Shown here piece by piece: positions 23,679 through 31,894 of a stretch of 47,497 bases of DNA. Below the pieces are notes generated by a model, which had not been told where the DNA came from, made no database searches, and worked only from the letters and a program-made list of their open reading frames with translations. Source of the DNA: Olsenella sp. (GTDB lineage Bacteria > Actinomycetota > Coriobacteriia > Coriobacteriales > Atopobiaceae). The DNA is taken from assembly GCA_022648325.1 (NCBI GenBank), contig JALCMG010000016.1, positions 1-47,497 of the forward strand, in the 5' to 3' direction. A program made the position numbers and the translations under genes. How positions within the stretch are numbered: the first letter of the stretch is position 1; every line of letters begins with the position of its first letter.

Positions 23679-25156
23679 TGGTGGCCCCTCTCGTTCTGGG
23701 TTTCTGGGAGAATCCGTTCGCTCGAATTACCGGTGACGTCACGCGGCGGAAGCGTTACCTCAACGGCAAAGGGCGGCCCAACGCTCACGGAAAACGTAGC
23801 GCCCACCGCGGTCGCCATCTGGCGCATGCCCGGAATACCCGTCCCTTCAACGATAGCGTCCGGCACACCGCCATCGTTGGTCACAACCAGCAACGCCTCG
23901 CCATGGCCGCCGCCCCCAAGCCTCACGTCCACGTGGGCTGCCTGGGCGTGCTTGGCAGCATTTGTCACAGCCTCAAGAACGATCTCGGCAAACGCGCAGG
24001 CAACGGCCTCGTCTGCGGGCAGCTCCCCCGTAACGCGAACCTCCACGCCCACAAGCGAGAAGGCGTTGCAGATGGATGCCAGCCCCGCGCTGGCGGCGGG
24101 CCGGCTTGGCTCCGCAAGGTCATCCACAATGCTCGAGAGCAGCCCGGTGACCTTCTCGAGCGTCTGCGGGTCCTCTCGCCCGTCCTCGAGGTAGCGGTGG
24201 AGTATCGAGAGGCGCGAACCCACGGTATCGTGCACGCGAGTCCTCATTCGCATGACGGCCTCTTCCTCGGCAACCCTCTTCACCTGCAGCATCGAGGCTC
24301 TCAGCTCCTCGTTGGCCGACTCGAGCAGTCTGTTGACGCTCTCGAGGCGCGCGTTGAGCGTTGCCTCCTCGGTCACGTCGAGCGCCATGATGCGCCTGCA
24401 GCGCCTGTTGCGCAGCGCCACCGCGTCGCGAACAAAGAGTCGGACCGTCTGGGGGTCGGTCTCGATAATCAGGCGGTCGTGCGCGGCCTCACGGGCATGG
24501 GACTCGAGACGTCCCCACAGCCCGCAGGCATCCGCGAGGTCTGTCGCAAGCCCCAGTGAGGTGAGGCTCCCACGCATGGCGTCGTTCATGAAGAGGACCT
24601 CGCCGCGCTCGCTCACCCACATCACGCCCTCGGGCAGGGCGTCCAGGGCATCCACGATCGAGAGGCGCGACACCGAGGTCTTGCTGTCGTGCAGGTCAAA
24701 CGCAAGCGTTGCCGCAACCCGCGCGGCAAAGTACGAGGCATCCACAGCCAGCAGTGCCTGGGAGCCCTGCCCCATGGCTCCAATGGCCACCGGCGTGCAG
24801 CAGGCAAGGAGGGCAACCTCGGCAAGCGCGCTCCATCGGTGCAAGCGCACGGCATGGATGCCGCCCATCACCGCAGCGACAGCATTTGCCCAGAGCAACG
24901 GCACAACCGGCAGGACCACCGGATGCAGCCAGAGAATGAATACTCCCTGGTTCTCCATGGCCGAGTTCGCCACGGCACATGCCAGTACTAGGTGGACGAC
25001 AAGCGCCACCTCATAGGCAATGCCCAGTCGTCGCAGGGCAGCGCCACGTTGCATGGTCGTGAAGCACGCATGTATCGTCTGACCAGCAGAGAGCAGGAAG
25101 AAGAGCACGCAGATAAGCATCAGGGCAGAGGAGCACATTGCGTAGAGATGGCTCAT
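23675..25156 (-). CDS. Membrane sensor histidine kinase with PAS-like domain
   Basis: A 493-residue kinase. About six to seven N-terminal transmembrane helices (residues about 1-185) are followed by a PAS-like region (VDALDALPEGVMWVSERGEVLFMN...). A coiled coil and HisKA_3-like domain carry the likely phospho-His in MRMRTRVHDTVGSRLS. The ATPase domain has EAVTNAAKHAQAAH, VVTNDGG and GTGIPGMRQMA. All kinase boxes look intact. The membrane part resembles the 7TM histidine-kinase N-terminal domain. Coupled by ATGA overlaps to the membrane protein before it and the regulator after it. Confidence 0.9.
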   Translation of the reverse strand: MSHLYAMCSSALMLICVLFFLLSAGQTIHACFTTMQRGAALRRLGIAYEVALVVHLVLACAVANSAMENQGVFILWLHPVVLPVVPLLWANAVAAVMGGIHAVRLHRWSALAEVALLACCTPVAIGAMGQGSQALLAVDASYFAARVAATLAFDLHDSKTSVSRLSIVDALDALPEGVMWVSERGEVLFMNDAMRGSLTSLGLATDLADACGLWGRLESHAREAAHDRLIIETDPQTVRLFVRDAVALRNRRCRRIMALDVTEEATLNARLESVNRLLESANEELRASMLQVKRVAEEEAVMRMRTRVHDTVGSRLSILHRYLEDGREDPQTLEKVTGLLSSIVDDLAEPSRPAASAGLASICNAFSLVGVEVRVTGELPADEAVACAFAEIVLEAVTNAAKHAQAAHVDVRLGGGGHGEALLVVTNDGGVPDAIVEGTGIPGMRQMATAVGATFSVSVGPPFAVEVTLPPRDVTGNSSERILPETQNERGHQ

Positions 25157-27054
25157 GGCGCCCCACCGCCCGACTGCATGGCATCTGGCACGCACATGCG
25201 AACGGCAACGTTGAGCGACGTGGGAGACGCCTCCAGAGAGAGGCTGCCACCCGTCTGGGCGGAGAGGTTTTCTCGCAGGTTCTCGACAGCCGCCTCCAGA
25301 CGCTCGGGCAGCGCCTCCGCAACCTCAAGCGCGGCACGCATCTGGACGCCCGTCTTGTTCCCGCTCACAAAGAGCATGAGGATGGGCTCGGTCGCAAAGA
25401 GCGCAACAGACGCCACGTCGTACAGGCAGTCGTAGAGCACGCTCACCACGCAGGCCGGCAGAACTCCCTCCACGCTCACCACCGCTGCACAGTCGACGCC
25501 AATGGAGCGCAGGTCAGAGGCCGTCTCGTTAAACACGAGCTGCAGGCGGTCACGGTCGAACTCGGGATTGCTCTCCTCGGAGAGAACAAGGGCGCCCTTG
25601 CGCTTGCAGTAGGCAACCAGCAGCTTGACCTCCGTCAAGATGTCGCGGCGCTCCGCTCGCTCGCGCGGGCTGTCCCCGCGCGGAAGCACGGCGAGCAAGT
25701 CACCCATGCGCTCGACCTTGTCCGCGATGGATGCCTCGATGCTGCGGAGCAGGCGGTCCTCGCTCTCGAGTCGCCACAGCTCGCGCCGGACGGCACCCTC
25801 GTGTTGCAGGACGCCATTGCTTCTCCGCAGGCGCTCCTGTCGCTCCGCGAGCATGCGGCGCTGCTCGTCCAGGATGGTCACGTCCTCGGCGAGAAGCGCC
25901 GCGCCTCCGCTCACCCCGTAGGCCTTAAAGAGCGCATGCGGAATTGCCGACGTCCTAAACCTGGTGACTCTTCCCCTGGCCGGCGAACGCGCCGCGTCGC
26001 GCGCAAGGTCGAGCACGGCGGCGGGCAGCGCGTCAGCTACGTCTGTGGCAAAGGCAATCGAGCCGTCCTGCTCCAAGACCTTGAGGTCAAGCGGCAGACG
26101 CGAGAAGGCCTCGTCATACCAGGCATACGAGGGCAGCAGGCCAAAGTCCAACGCAAGCTCCAGAAGAGCCACCACTACCAGGCAATAGTTGAGCGAGAAG
26201 TTTGTCGTGACCGCAAACTCGCGACGGAGCGCGTACAGGATGGCGTATGCGGCAAAAGGTACCGACGCAATGACGAGAAGGCCAATGACGCCGTGCAGCA
26301 TCCGGCGCGAGGTGGCAAAGAGAAAGCCAAAGAAGGCCAGGTACTCGGCTATGTAGATGACAACTGCAAGCCGGTAGCCCCAGTTGTAGGCATAGGAGTT
26401 CTGCCAGTCTGGCGCAGAGATGTCAAACGAGAAGACCTGGAAATGCGTGCCGTTGGTGAGAACAAACACGATGAGCGCAGCGTCAACCGCCACAAGCACG
26501 CGACGCATTGCAACAGCCCATGGCTTGGCATCGAGCCCCGACGCGCGGACGGCACACAGCAGGCAGAGCGTGGGAATGAGCGTCATGGGAACGTAGTAGA
26601 GGTACCACAGGAACGCGATGAGCCGCTGGTTTTCTATGGGGTAGCGATACTTGACGAGCACGTCGAGCATCCAGAGGCCAACAAGCAGCGCCACGCCCTT
26701 AAGACAGTGGCGCACCCGGGCATCCGAGCAGCGAATATGAACCGAGAAACCCCAGATGGCGGCAGCCGGGGCCACAAGGATCATGAGGCCAGAGCTGGAC
26801 GAGGACACCACGCTAAAGGTGCTCGGCGGGAAGATGGAAAGGCCAAGCGACATGAATTGGGTGCCCGGCATGGAAGGCGGCGTGCCACCAAACGACTGCA
26901 GCGCGAGAAGGGCCAGGCACAGCGCGGCACCACCGGCACACGAACCGGCAAGAACCCTGCGCCCAAACGTGTCATCCGACCGGCTCAAGCGAGCAGCCCC
27001 TCTCGGCAGTGCCCCAAGGCATTCCCTGCAACCTATTCTAACGTTGGTATGCAT
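25153..27054 (-). CDS. 7TM sensor protein with degenerate kinase domain
   Basis: About 633 residues. Eight or so transmembrane helices fill residues 25-330, matching the histidine-kinase 7TM N-terminal type. They are followed by a PAS-like part (DVADALPAAVLDLARDAARS...TSAIPHALFKAYGV), a coiled coil and an ATPase-like tail. The dimerisation helices (RLLRSIEASIADKVERMGDL) contain no His. The N-box position reads VSVLYDCLYDVASVALFA without the Asn, and no clear G boxes follow. It is probably a pseudokinase co-sensor for the active kinase encoded next. ATG at 27054 is the first internal start that leaves room for the divergent SPFH promoter. Confidence 0.75.
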   Translation of the reverse strand: MHTNVRIGCRECLGALPRGAARLSRSDDTFGRRVLAGSCAGGAALCLALLALQSFGGTPPSMPGTQFMSLGLSIFPPSTFSVVSSSSSGLMILVAPAAAIWGFSVHIRCSDARVRHCLKGVALLVGLWMLDVLVKYRYPIENQRLIAFLWYLYYVPMTLIPTLCLLCAVRASGLDAKPWAVAMRRVLVAVDAALIVFVLTNGTHFQVFSFDISAPDWQNSYAYNWGYRLAVVIYIAEYLAFFGFLFATSRRMLHGVIGLLVIASVPFAAYAILYALRREFAVTTNFSLNYCLVVVALLELALDFGLLPSYAWYDEAFSRLPLDLKVLEQDGSIAFATDVADALPAAVLDLARDAARSPARGRVTRFRTSAIPHALFKAYGVSGGAALLAEDVTILDEQRRMLAERQERLRRSNGVLQHEGAVRRELWRLESEDRLLRSIEASIADKVERMGDLLAVLPRGDSPRERAERRDILTEVKLLVAYCKRKGALVLSEESNPEFDRDRLQLVFNETASDLRSIGVDCAAVVSVEGVLPACVVSVLYDCLYDVASVALFATEPILMLFVSGNKTGVQMRAALEVAEALPERLEAAVENLRENLSAQTGGSLSLEASPTSLNVAVRMCVPDAMQSGGGAP

Positions 27055-27105
27055 ACCGAATTTGGTCGTGAGGCCAAGCTTCGCCGAACGTTTTGGGACG
27101 TTCGG
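27046..27105. promoter_or_regulatory. Operator-like palindromes between SPFH and sensor genes
   Basis: GGTATGCATACC (27046-27057) is a perfect 12-bp palindrome over the sensor gene start. CCGAACGT (27084-27091) pairs with ACGTTCGG (27098-27105). Both lie in the short divergent region, where the locus's own response regulator would be expected to bind. Confidence 0.5.
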
Positions 27106-27172
27106 TAATTCCATCGGAGCCGGGCGCACGTCACGCTGTGACCACGGCAACGCACGGACAAAGGAGTGAGCC

Positions 27173-28426
27173 ATGGGACTTCTGAGGGCAGGCATGGGTG
27201 CCGTGGGCGGCGTTCTCGCCGACTCCTGGCGCGAATACTTCTACTGCAACTCGCTTGACGCAAACACACTCGTGGCAAAGGGGCACAAGCGAACGTCGGC
27301 GCAGGGCCGCTCGTCCAACACGCTTGGCGAGGACAACATCATCTCAGACGGATCCGTCATCGCCGTGAACGAGGGCCAGTACATGATCATCGTCGAGCAG
27401 GGCGCCGTGGTCGAAGCATGTGGCGAGCCGGGTGAGTTCGTGTTCGACAGCTCAACGGAACCGAGCCTCTTCTTTGGCGAAGGCGGCTCGCTGGGCGAGC
27501 GGATAAGGGCGTCCTTCGAGCGCGTGGGGACGCGCTTCTCGTTTGGCGGTGACACGGGCAAGGACCAGCGCGTCTACTTCTTCAACGCCAAGGAGATTGT
27601 GGGCAACAAGTACGGAACGGCAGCGCCGGTGCCCTTCCGCGTGGTCGACAACAACATTGGGCTGGACGTGGACATCTCCGTGCGCTGCAACGGTGAGTAC
27701 TCGTACCGGATTGTCGACCCGCTCATGTTCTACAAGAACGTGTGCGGCAACGTCGAGCAGCCCTACACGCGAGACAAAATAGACTCGCAGCTCAAGAGCG
27801 AGCTGCTCACGGCACTGCAGCCGGCATTTGCACGCATCTCGGCAATGGGTGTGCGGTACTCGGCGGTGCCCGCGCACACCAAGGAGCTGGCGCAAGCGCT
27901 GAACGAGGAGCTCTCCCAATCCTGGGGGCAGACGCGCGGCATAGAGGTGGCGGCCTTTGGCGTGAACTCCATCGTTGCCTCCCCCGAGGACGAGGCCATG
28001 ATCAAGGAGCTGCAGAAGGCGGCCGTCATGCGCGATCCCACGATGGCGGCGGCAAACCTTGCCGCGTCGCAGGCAGACGCCATGCGCATGGCAGCCTCCA
28101 ACAGCGCGGGAGCGGCCGTGGGGTTCATGGGCATGGGGATGACAAACGCCATGGGTGGCGGTGCCAACATGCAGGGGCTTTACGGCATGGGCTCCGGAGG
28201 CGGTGCGCCAGCCAGGGGTGGTGCGGCACCGGCTGCGGGCGCGACGGCGGCACCGGCTGCGGCGCCCGGCACCTGGACCTGCTCGTGCGGCGCCCAAAAC
28301 ACCGGGCGCTTCTGCGGCAACTGCGGAAGCCCAAAGCCTCAGCCCACGGACGGGCCATGGACCTGCTCGTGCGGCACGCAGAACACGGGACGGTTCTGCG
28401 GCAACTGCGGAAGCCCGCGCCCGTAG
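27173..28426 (+). CDS. SPFH-domain protein with two C-terminal zinc ribbons (YdjI-like)
   Basis: A 417-residue protein. Residues about 20-300 form an SPFH/Band-7 region of the virion-core/YdjI type (GQYMIIVEQGAVVEACGEPGEF near 70), then an Ala/Met/Gly-rich segment (MGMGMTNAMGGGANMQG). Two almost identical zinc ribbons follow (WTCSCGAQNTGRFCGNCG and WTCSCGTQNTGRFCGNCG), joined by KPQPTDGP. B. subtilis YdjI belongs to this class and acts with PspA and YdjGH in membrane stress. No pspA is present here. AAAGGAG precedes the ATG. The repeated ribbon is a recent-looking internal duplication. Confidence 0.88.
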   Translation: MGLLRAGMGAVGGVLADSWREYFYCNSLDANTLVAKGHKRTSAQGRSSNTLGEDNIISDGSVIAVNEGQYMIIVEQGAVVEACGEPGEFVFDSSTEPSLFFGEGGSLGERIRASFERVGTRFSFGGDTGKDQRVYFFNAKEIVGNKYGTAAPVPFRVVDNNIGLDVDISVRCNGEYSYRIVDPLMFYKNVCGNVEQPYTRDKIDSQLKSELLTALQPAFARISAMGVRYSAVPAHTKELAQALNEELSQSWGQTRGIEVAAFGVNSIVASPEDEAMIKELQKAAVMRDPTMAAANLAASQADAMRMAASNSAGAAVGFMGMGMTNAMGGGANMQGLYGMGSGGGAPARGGAAPAAGATAAPAAAPGTWTCSCGAQNTGRFCGNCGSPKPQPTDGPWTCSCGTQNTGRFCGNCGSPRP

Positions 28427-28444
28427 GCGACTCCCGGGACGATT

Positions 28445-28610
28445 GCCGCAAGAATGTGCCCCCCGGCGAGAGCGCGTCGCCGGAGGGCCTCGCGTGTTGC
28501 AAATCGCATCAAAGTGGCCTCTCCGGAGACAAAAAGTCGCCGGAGAGGCCCAAATGTTGCAGGTTGCGCCAAATGGCGCCTTCCGGCGACGAGAAGCGCG
28601 GACCCACCCA
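28445..28610. repeat. Repeat family C hairpin array, copy 1
   Basis: Three GC-rich hairpins have left-arm CCGG cores at 28463, 28523 and 28583, an exact 60-bp period. They are separated by GTGTTGCAAATCGCATCAAA and ATGTTGCAGGTTGCGCCAAA. The array is about 85% identical to that at 32698. It fills the gap between the convergent SPFH and PTS genes and may act as a two-way terminator. Confidence 0.85.
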
Positions 28611-28655
28611 AGGCGAGCCCGCGCAAAAGGCCATGCATGCAGGAGCTAAGTCTTG

Positions 28656-30050
28656 CTACTCCTCCTCGGGAGTGTGGTTGATGACCGGGCTCTTGGTCTT
28701 GATAAAGTTGGGGACGAAGGCCACAACGAGCAGAATGGCGAGAATAACGTAGACGCCGGTGGGACCGAAGGCGGCAGCGGTGCGGCCGAGAGTGATGCCG
28801 ATTACGCCAAAGTCGAAGTCGCCGAAGGTGGTGTTCTGGAAGCCGAAGACGCTCAGAACGGGGAGCAGCAGGGCTGGCGCAAAGGTGATGAGCAGGCCGT
28901 TGACGAAGGCGCCAAGCGCTGCGCCTTTGCGGCCGCCGGTCGCATTGCCAAAGATGCCGGCGGTAGCACCGCAGAAGAAGTGGGGAACCATACCGGGAAT
29001 GATGAAGACGCCCATGGTGGCACCCACGATGAACATGCCAACCACACCGCCGATGAAGGAGGCAACAAAGCCGAGGATGACGGCCGTGGGGGCATACGGG
29101 AAGAACACGGCGCAGTCGACGGCGGGAATTGCACCGGGGATGAGCTTGTTCGAGATGCCCTGGAAGGCAGGAACGAGGTCGGCAAGGATCATACGGACGC
29201 CGTTGTAGACGATGGTGACGCCAACGGCGAAGGACAGCGCGCAGGTTAGGGCATAGACGATGAAGTTGTCGCCGCCAGCGAGCTCGTCGACCACGGCAGG
29301 ATCGGCAACCCAAGCGACAATGCCGGTGAGCAGGTAGAAGAATGCCATGGTAAGACCAGTGGAGATGGTGGTGTCACGCAGGAAGGACAGGCTCTCGGGA
29401 ACCTCGATCTTCTCGGTGCTGTTCTCCTCAGCATCCTTCTTGAAGATGCTGCCCACCGCAGCGGAGATGTAGTACGCGAGGGAGCCAAAGTGGCCCATGG
29501 CAATCTCGTCGCCCTCGGTGACCTTCTCGGTGAAGTGCTGGCCAACTGCGGGAAGCATGGCGCTCACAAGGCCGAGGAACAGGCCGCCCGTGATGACCAG
29601 GGGGACATCGGTGAAGCCGGAGGCCTGGAGCACGGCGGAGAGCAGGCAGGCCATGAAGAGGCTGTGGTGGCCGGTGAGGAAGATGTACTTGAACTTGGTG
29701 AAGCGGGCAATCAGGATGTTGACCACGTAACCGAGGATCAGGATGACCATGGTCTGGACACCAAGAACCGTCTGCGCCATGGAGACGATGACCTCGTTGT
29801 TGGGGACAACACCCTGGATGTGGAAGCCGGTCTCGATGAAGGTACCAAGAGGAGCGAGGTTGGTCTGGATGAGGCCAGCGCCCGCAGAGAGCATAAGGTA
29901 GCCGAGGATGGGCTTAAGGGTGCCGGTCATGATCTTGTGGGCGGGGCGCTTGAGTGCCACAAGGCCCACAAACGAGAACAGACCCATAATCCAGGCCGGC
30001 TTGGTAAGAATAGACTCAAAGAACTTGAGTACAACGAGAAGTGCGTCCAT
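28656..30050 (-). CDS. PTS transporter membrane subunit IIC, UlaA/SgaT family
   Basis: A 464-residue polytopic membrane protein of the ascorbate-type PTS IIC family, with family stretches TGHHSLFMACLLSAVLQ (about 125) and GNATGGRKGAALGAFVNGLL (about 375). It would carry the sugar-acid substrate across the membrane during phosphorylation by IIB. It is the fourth gene of a leftward unit: aldolase, IIA, IIB, IIC. Substrate may be ascorbate or another acid or pentitol. Absence of ulaG-, ulaD- and ulaF-type genes and presence of a transaldolase-family aldolase argue against a standard ascorbate pathway. GGAGATG lies before the ATG. Confidence 0.9.
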   Translation of the reverse strand: MDALLVVLKFFESILTKPAWIMGLFSFVGLVALKRPAHKIMTGTLKPILGYLMLSAGAGLIQTNLAPLGTFIETGFHIQGVVPNNEVIVSMAQTVLGVQTMVILILGYVVNILIARFTKFKYIFLTGHHSLFMACLLSAVLQASGFTDVPLVITGGLFLGLVSAMLPAVGQHFTEKVTEGDEIAMGHFGSLAYYISAAVGSIFKKDAEENSTEKIEVPESLSFLRDTTISTGLTMAFFYLLTGIVAWVADPAVVDELAGGDNFIVYALTCALSFAVGVTIVYNGVRMILADLVPAFQGISNKLIPGAIPAVDCAVFFPYAPTAVILGFVASFIGGVVGMFIVGATMGVFIIPGMVPHFFCGATAGIFGNATGGRKGAALGAFVNGLLITFAPALLLPVLSVFGFQNTTFGDFDFGVIGITLGRTAAAFGPTGVYVILAILLVVAFVPNFIKTKSPVINHTPEEE

Positions 30051-30113
30051 TTACATCTCCTTCTATTGGTAACTGTTCGCGCCCGGATACTGTTTCCAAG
30101 CGCATCGTCATCG

Positions 30114-30392
30114 CTACTGGGCCTTTGCCGCCGCGGCCTTGATTGCCTCGAGGGCGTCCTCGCGAATCTTCTTCTTGTTCACATAGCTGCGAACAATCAC
30201 GATGTTGCCGTGCAGCTCGGGCGCAAACTCCTTGACTGTGATGAAGAGGTCCGGATTGGAGGAGGAGGCGCCGTTCAGGTCCATGGACTCAACGTCCGCG
30301 GCGATGCCCTCCTCATCGCAAATCTCCTGCACCTTGCCAGCGAGCATCAGGCTCGAGCCGATGCCGTTGCCGCAAACCGTAATGATGCGCAT
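30114..30392 (-). CDS. PTS subunit IIB, UlaB type
   Basis: A 92-residue IIB protein with phospho-Cys C7 in MRIITVCGNGIGSSLM. It has the size and P-loop-like fold expected for lactose/ascorbate-type IIB proteins. It accepts phosphate from the IIA His and passes it to the substrate bound to IIC. GGAAGGAAC precedes the ATG. Spaced 50 bp after the IIA gene and 63 bp before the IIC gene, each gap with its own ribosome binding site. Confidence 0.93.
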   Translation of the reverse strand: MRIITVCGNGIGSSLMLAGKVQEICDEEGIAADVESMDLNGASSSNPDLFITVKEFAPELHGNIVIVRSYVNKKKIREDALEAIKAAAAKAQ

Positions 30393-30442
30393 GTTCCTTC
30401 CTTTCCCTTAAGCCCGATTTGCTCGGGCGCAGATTCCAAACG

Positions 30443-30898
30443 TCAGTTCTCCTTGAAGAACGAATCCATCGTGGAAATCACGTCGCTGGGGCTCTTGCAG
30501 GCCGCAAGCTTGGGAATGGCGTCCTCGTCGTCGAAAATCTTCGCCAGTTCCGCCAGGCAATCGAGATGCTCTCGGGGATTTGGCGCACAGATACCGATGA
30601 GAACGCTCACCGGGTCGTACTCGTCGTGGCCAAACCTCACGGGCTCGTCAAGGGTAAGTATGCAAATGCCCTCCTCGGAGACGTTGCCGTTGGACTGGGC
30701 GTGGGGCATTGCGACGCCTTCCTCAAGCACCACGTACGGGCCAAACTTCTCGATGGAGGAGACCATCGACTCGGTATAGCTGTGATCGCACTTTCCAGCA
30801 GCTTCGAGCAGGGCACCCGCCTGGGAGACCGCGTCCTTCCAGTCCGTAGCATGAGCGTGGCAGCGTATCACCTGAGGGGTAAGCAGGTCCTTCAACAT
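30443..30898 (-). CDS. PTS subunit IIA, mannitol/UlaC type
   Basis: A 151-residue IIA of the fructose/mannitol superfamily, with phospho-His in GVAMPHAQSNGNV (about residue 66) and the LDEPVRFGHDEYDPV stretch of UlaC-like proteins. The ATG at 30898 has TAGGTGG upstream; GTG at 30907 is an alternative that would touch the aldolase stop codon. The gene lies 9 bp after the aldolase gene, so the two are cotranscribed. Confidence 0.9.
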   Translation of the reverse strand: MLKDLLTPQVIRCHAHATDWKDAVSQAGALLEAAGKCDHSYTESMVSSIEKFGPYVVLEEGVAMPHAQSNGNVSEEGICILTLDEPVRFGHDEYDPVSVLIGICAPNPREHLDCLAELAKIFDDEDAIPKLAACKSPSDVISTMDSFFKEN

Positions 30899-30907
30899 CC
30901 CAACCAC

Positions 30908-31612
30908 CTACGGCAGGATGTGGAAGCCCAGCGCCTGAGCGTCCTTGTTGAATCCGCGCACGGTATCGAGGGAGTACTCGAAGAGGTCCTTGCCCACGTT
31001 CTTGCGCTTAGCGAGGATGGAGTTCTGCACGGTGATGATCTGGCAGCCCACCGACTCGGCCTGGAAGATGTTGAGCAGCTCGCGCGTGCTTGCCCAGAGG
31101 ATCTCGCACTGGGGCTTGGGAGCGGCGAGCTTTACGGCGTCAGCGACAGCTGGCAGGGGATCCACTCCAGTGTCGGCAATGCGGCCGGCAAAGATGGAGA
31201 TGATCGACGGCACCTCGGGGGACACGGCATCAATGAAGTCGGCAATCTGCTCGTTAGTGAAGAGGGTCGTTACGTTGATCTTGATGCCGTCATGCGAGAG
31301 CTTGCGCACCAAATCCTTGGTGGACTCGCCCTTGGTGTTGAGCGCGGGGATCTTCACATAGACGTTCTCGGCCCACGTCGCGATCTCGCGAGCCTCTGCC
31401 TCCATGCCCTCAAAGTCGTCGGCGAAGACCTCAAAGGAGACGGGCAGGTCCTTAATCTGCGACAGGACCTCCTTAGCAAATGCACGGTAGTCCGCAACTC
31501 CGCCCTTCTTCATAAGGGAAGGGTTGGTCGTGAACCCCTGAACATTACCCTCCCTGTACATCTCGAGCATTCCCTCAATGTCAGCGCCGTCTGCAAAAAC
31601 CTTGATGCTCAT
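30908..31612 (-). CDS. Transaldolase / fructose-6-phosphate aldolase family enzyme
   Basis: A 234-residue small transaldolase-family protein: N-terminal MSIKVFADGADIEGM with the conserved Asp, GFTTNPSLM, the Schiff-base Lys in NVYVKIPALNTKG (about residue 95) and ISIFAGRIADTG. Length fits fructose-6-phosphate aldolase/TalC rather than full transaldolase. It probably cleaves or rearranges the sugar phosphate delivered by the PTS encoded behind it. GGCGGAGG precedes the ATG. It is the first gene after the operator region and divergent from the DeoR regulator. Confidence 0.88.
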   Translation of the reverse strand: MSIKVFADGADIEGMLEMYREGNVQGFTTNPSLMKKGGVADYRAFAKEVLSQIKDLPVSFEVFADDFEGMEAEAREIATWAENVYVKIPALNTKGESTKDLVRKLSHDGIKINVTTLFTNEQIADFIDAVSPEVPSIISIFAGRIADTGVDPLPAVADAVKLAAPKPQCEILWASTRELLNIFQAESVGCQIITVQNSILAKRKNVGKDLFEYSLDTVRGFNKDAQALGFHILP

Positions 31613-31640
31613 TCCTCCGCCTTCCACGAAAGGATTCATA

Positions 31641-31686
31641 AAGTTCAGATTTATGTTCATAAGAGAAAATCTTATGTTCTGAACTT
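31641..31686. promoter_or_regulatory. Nested palindromic operator of PTS-aldolase operon
   Basis: AAGTTCAGA (31641-31649) is complementary to TCTGAACTT (31678-31686). Inside, CATAAGA (31658-31664) pairs with TCTTATG (31670-31676), and TTATGTTC occurs twice as a direct repeat. Such TATGTTC-type repeats suit a DeoR-family repressor, encoded divergently at 31895. Confidence 0.7.
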
Positions 31687-31804
31687 CAATTGCTGCGCTG
31701 TAGTGTACACACATGGAGAGAATGTGTTTGACTCATCCCATTTCATTCTGTGAACGGCTTTTAATAGGCCATAAACGGCAATATCATTGTTTTGCACGCA
31801 AATA

Positions 31805-31827
31805 TTTCGATTATTTCGAAATCGAAA
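31805..31827. promoter_or_regulatory. Operator-like palindrome before deoR-type gene
   Basis: TTTCGAT (31805-31811) and ATCGAAA (31821-31827) flank a TTCGAA hexamer in an AT-rich stretch about 70 bp before the regulator start. It may be a site for autoregulation or for a global regulator. Confidence 0.45.
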
Positions 31828-31894
31828 CTATAAGATGGGCTAAGCACCGTTCTTCGCAAGTAGTAGGCCTAGCAATCGAAAGGGCTGACGAGAA

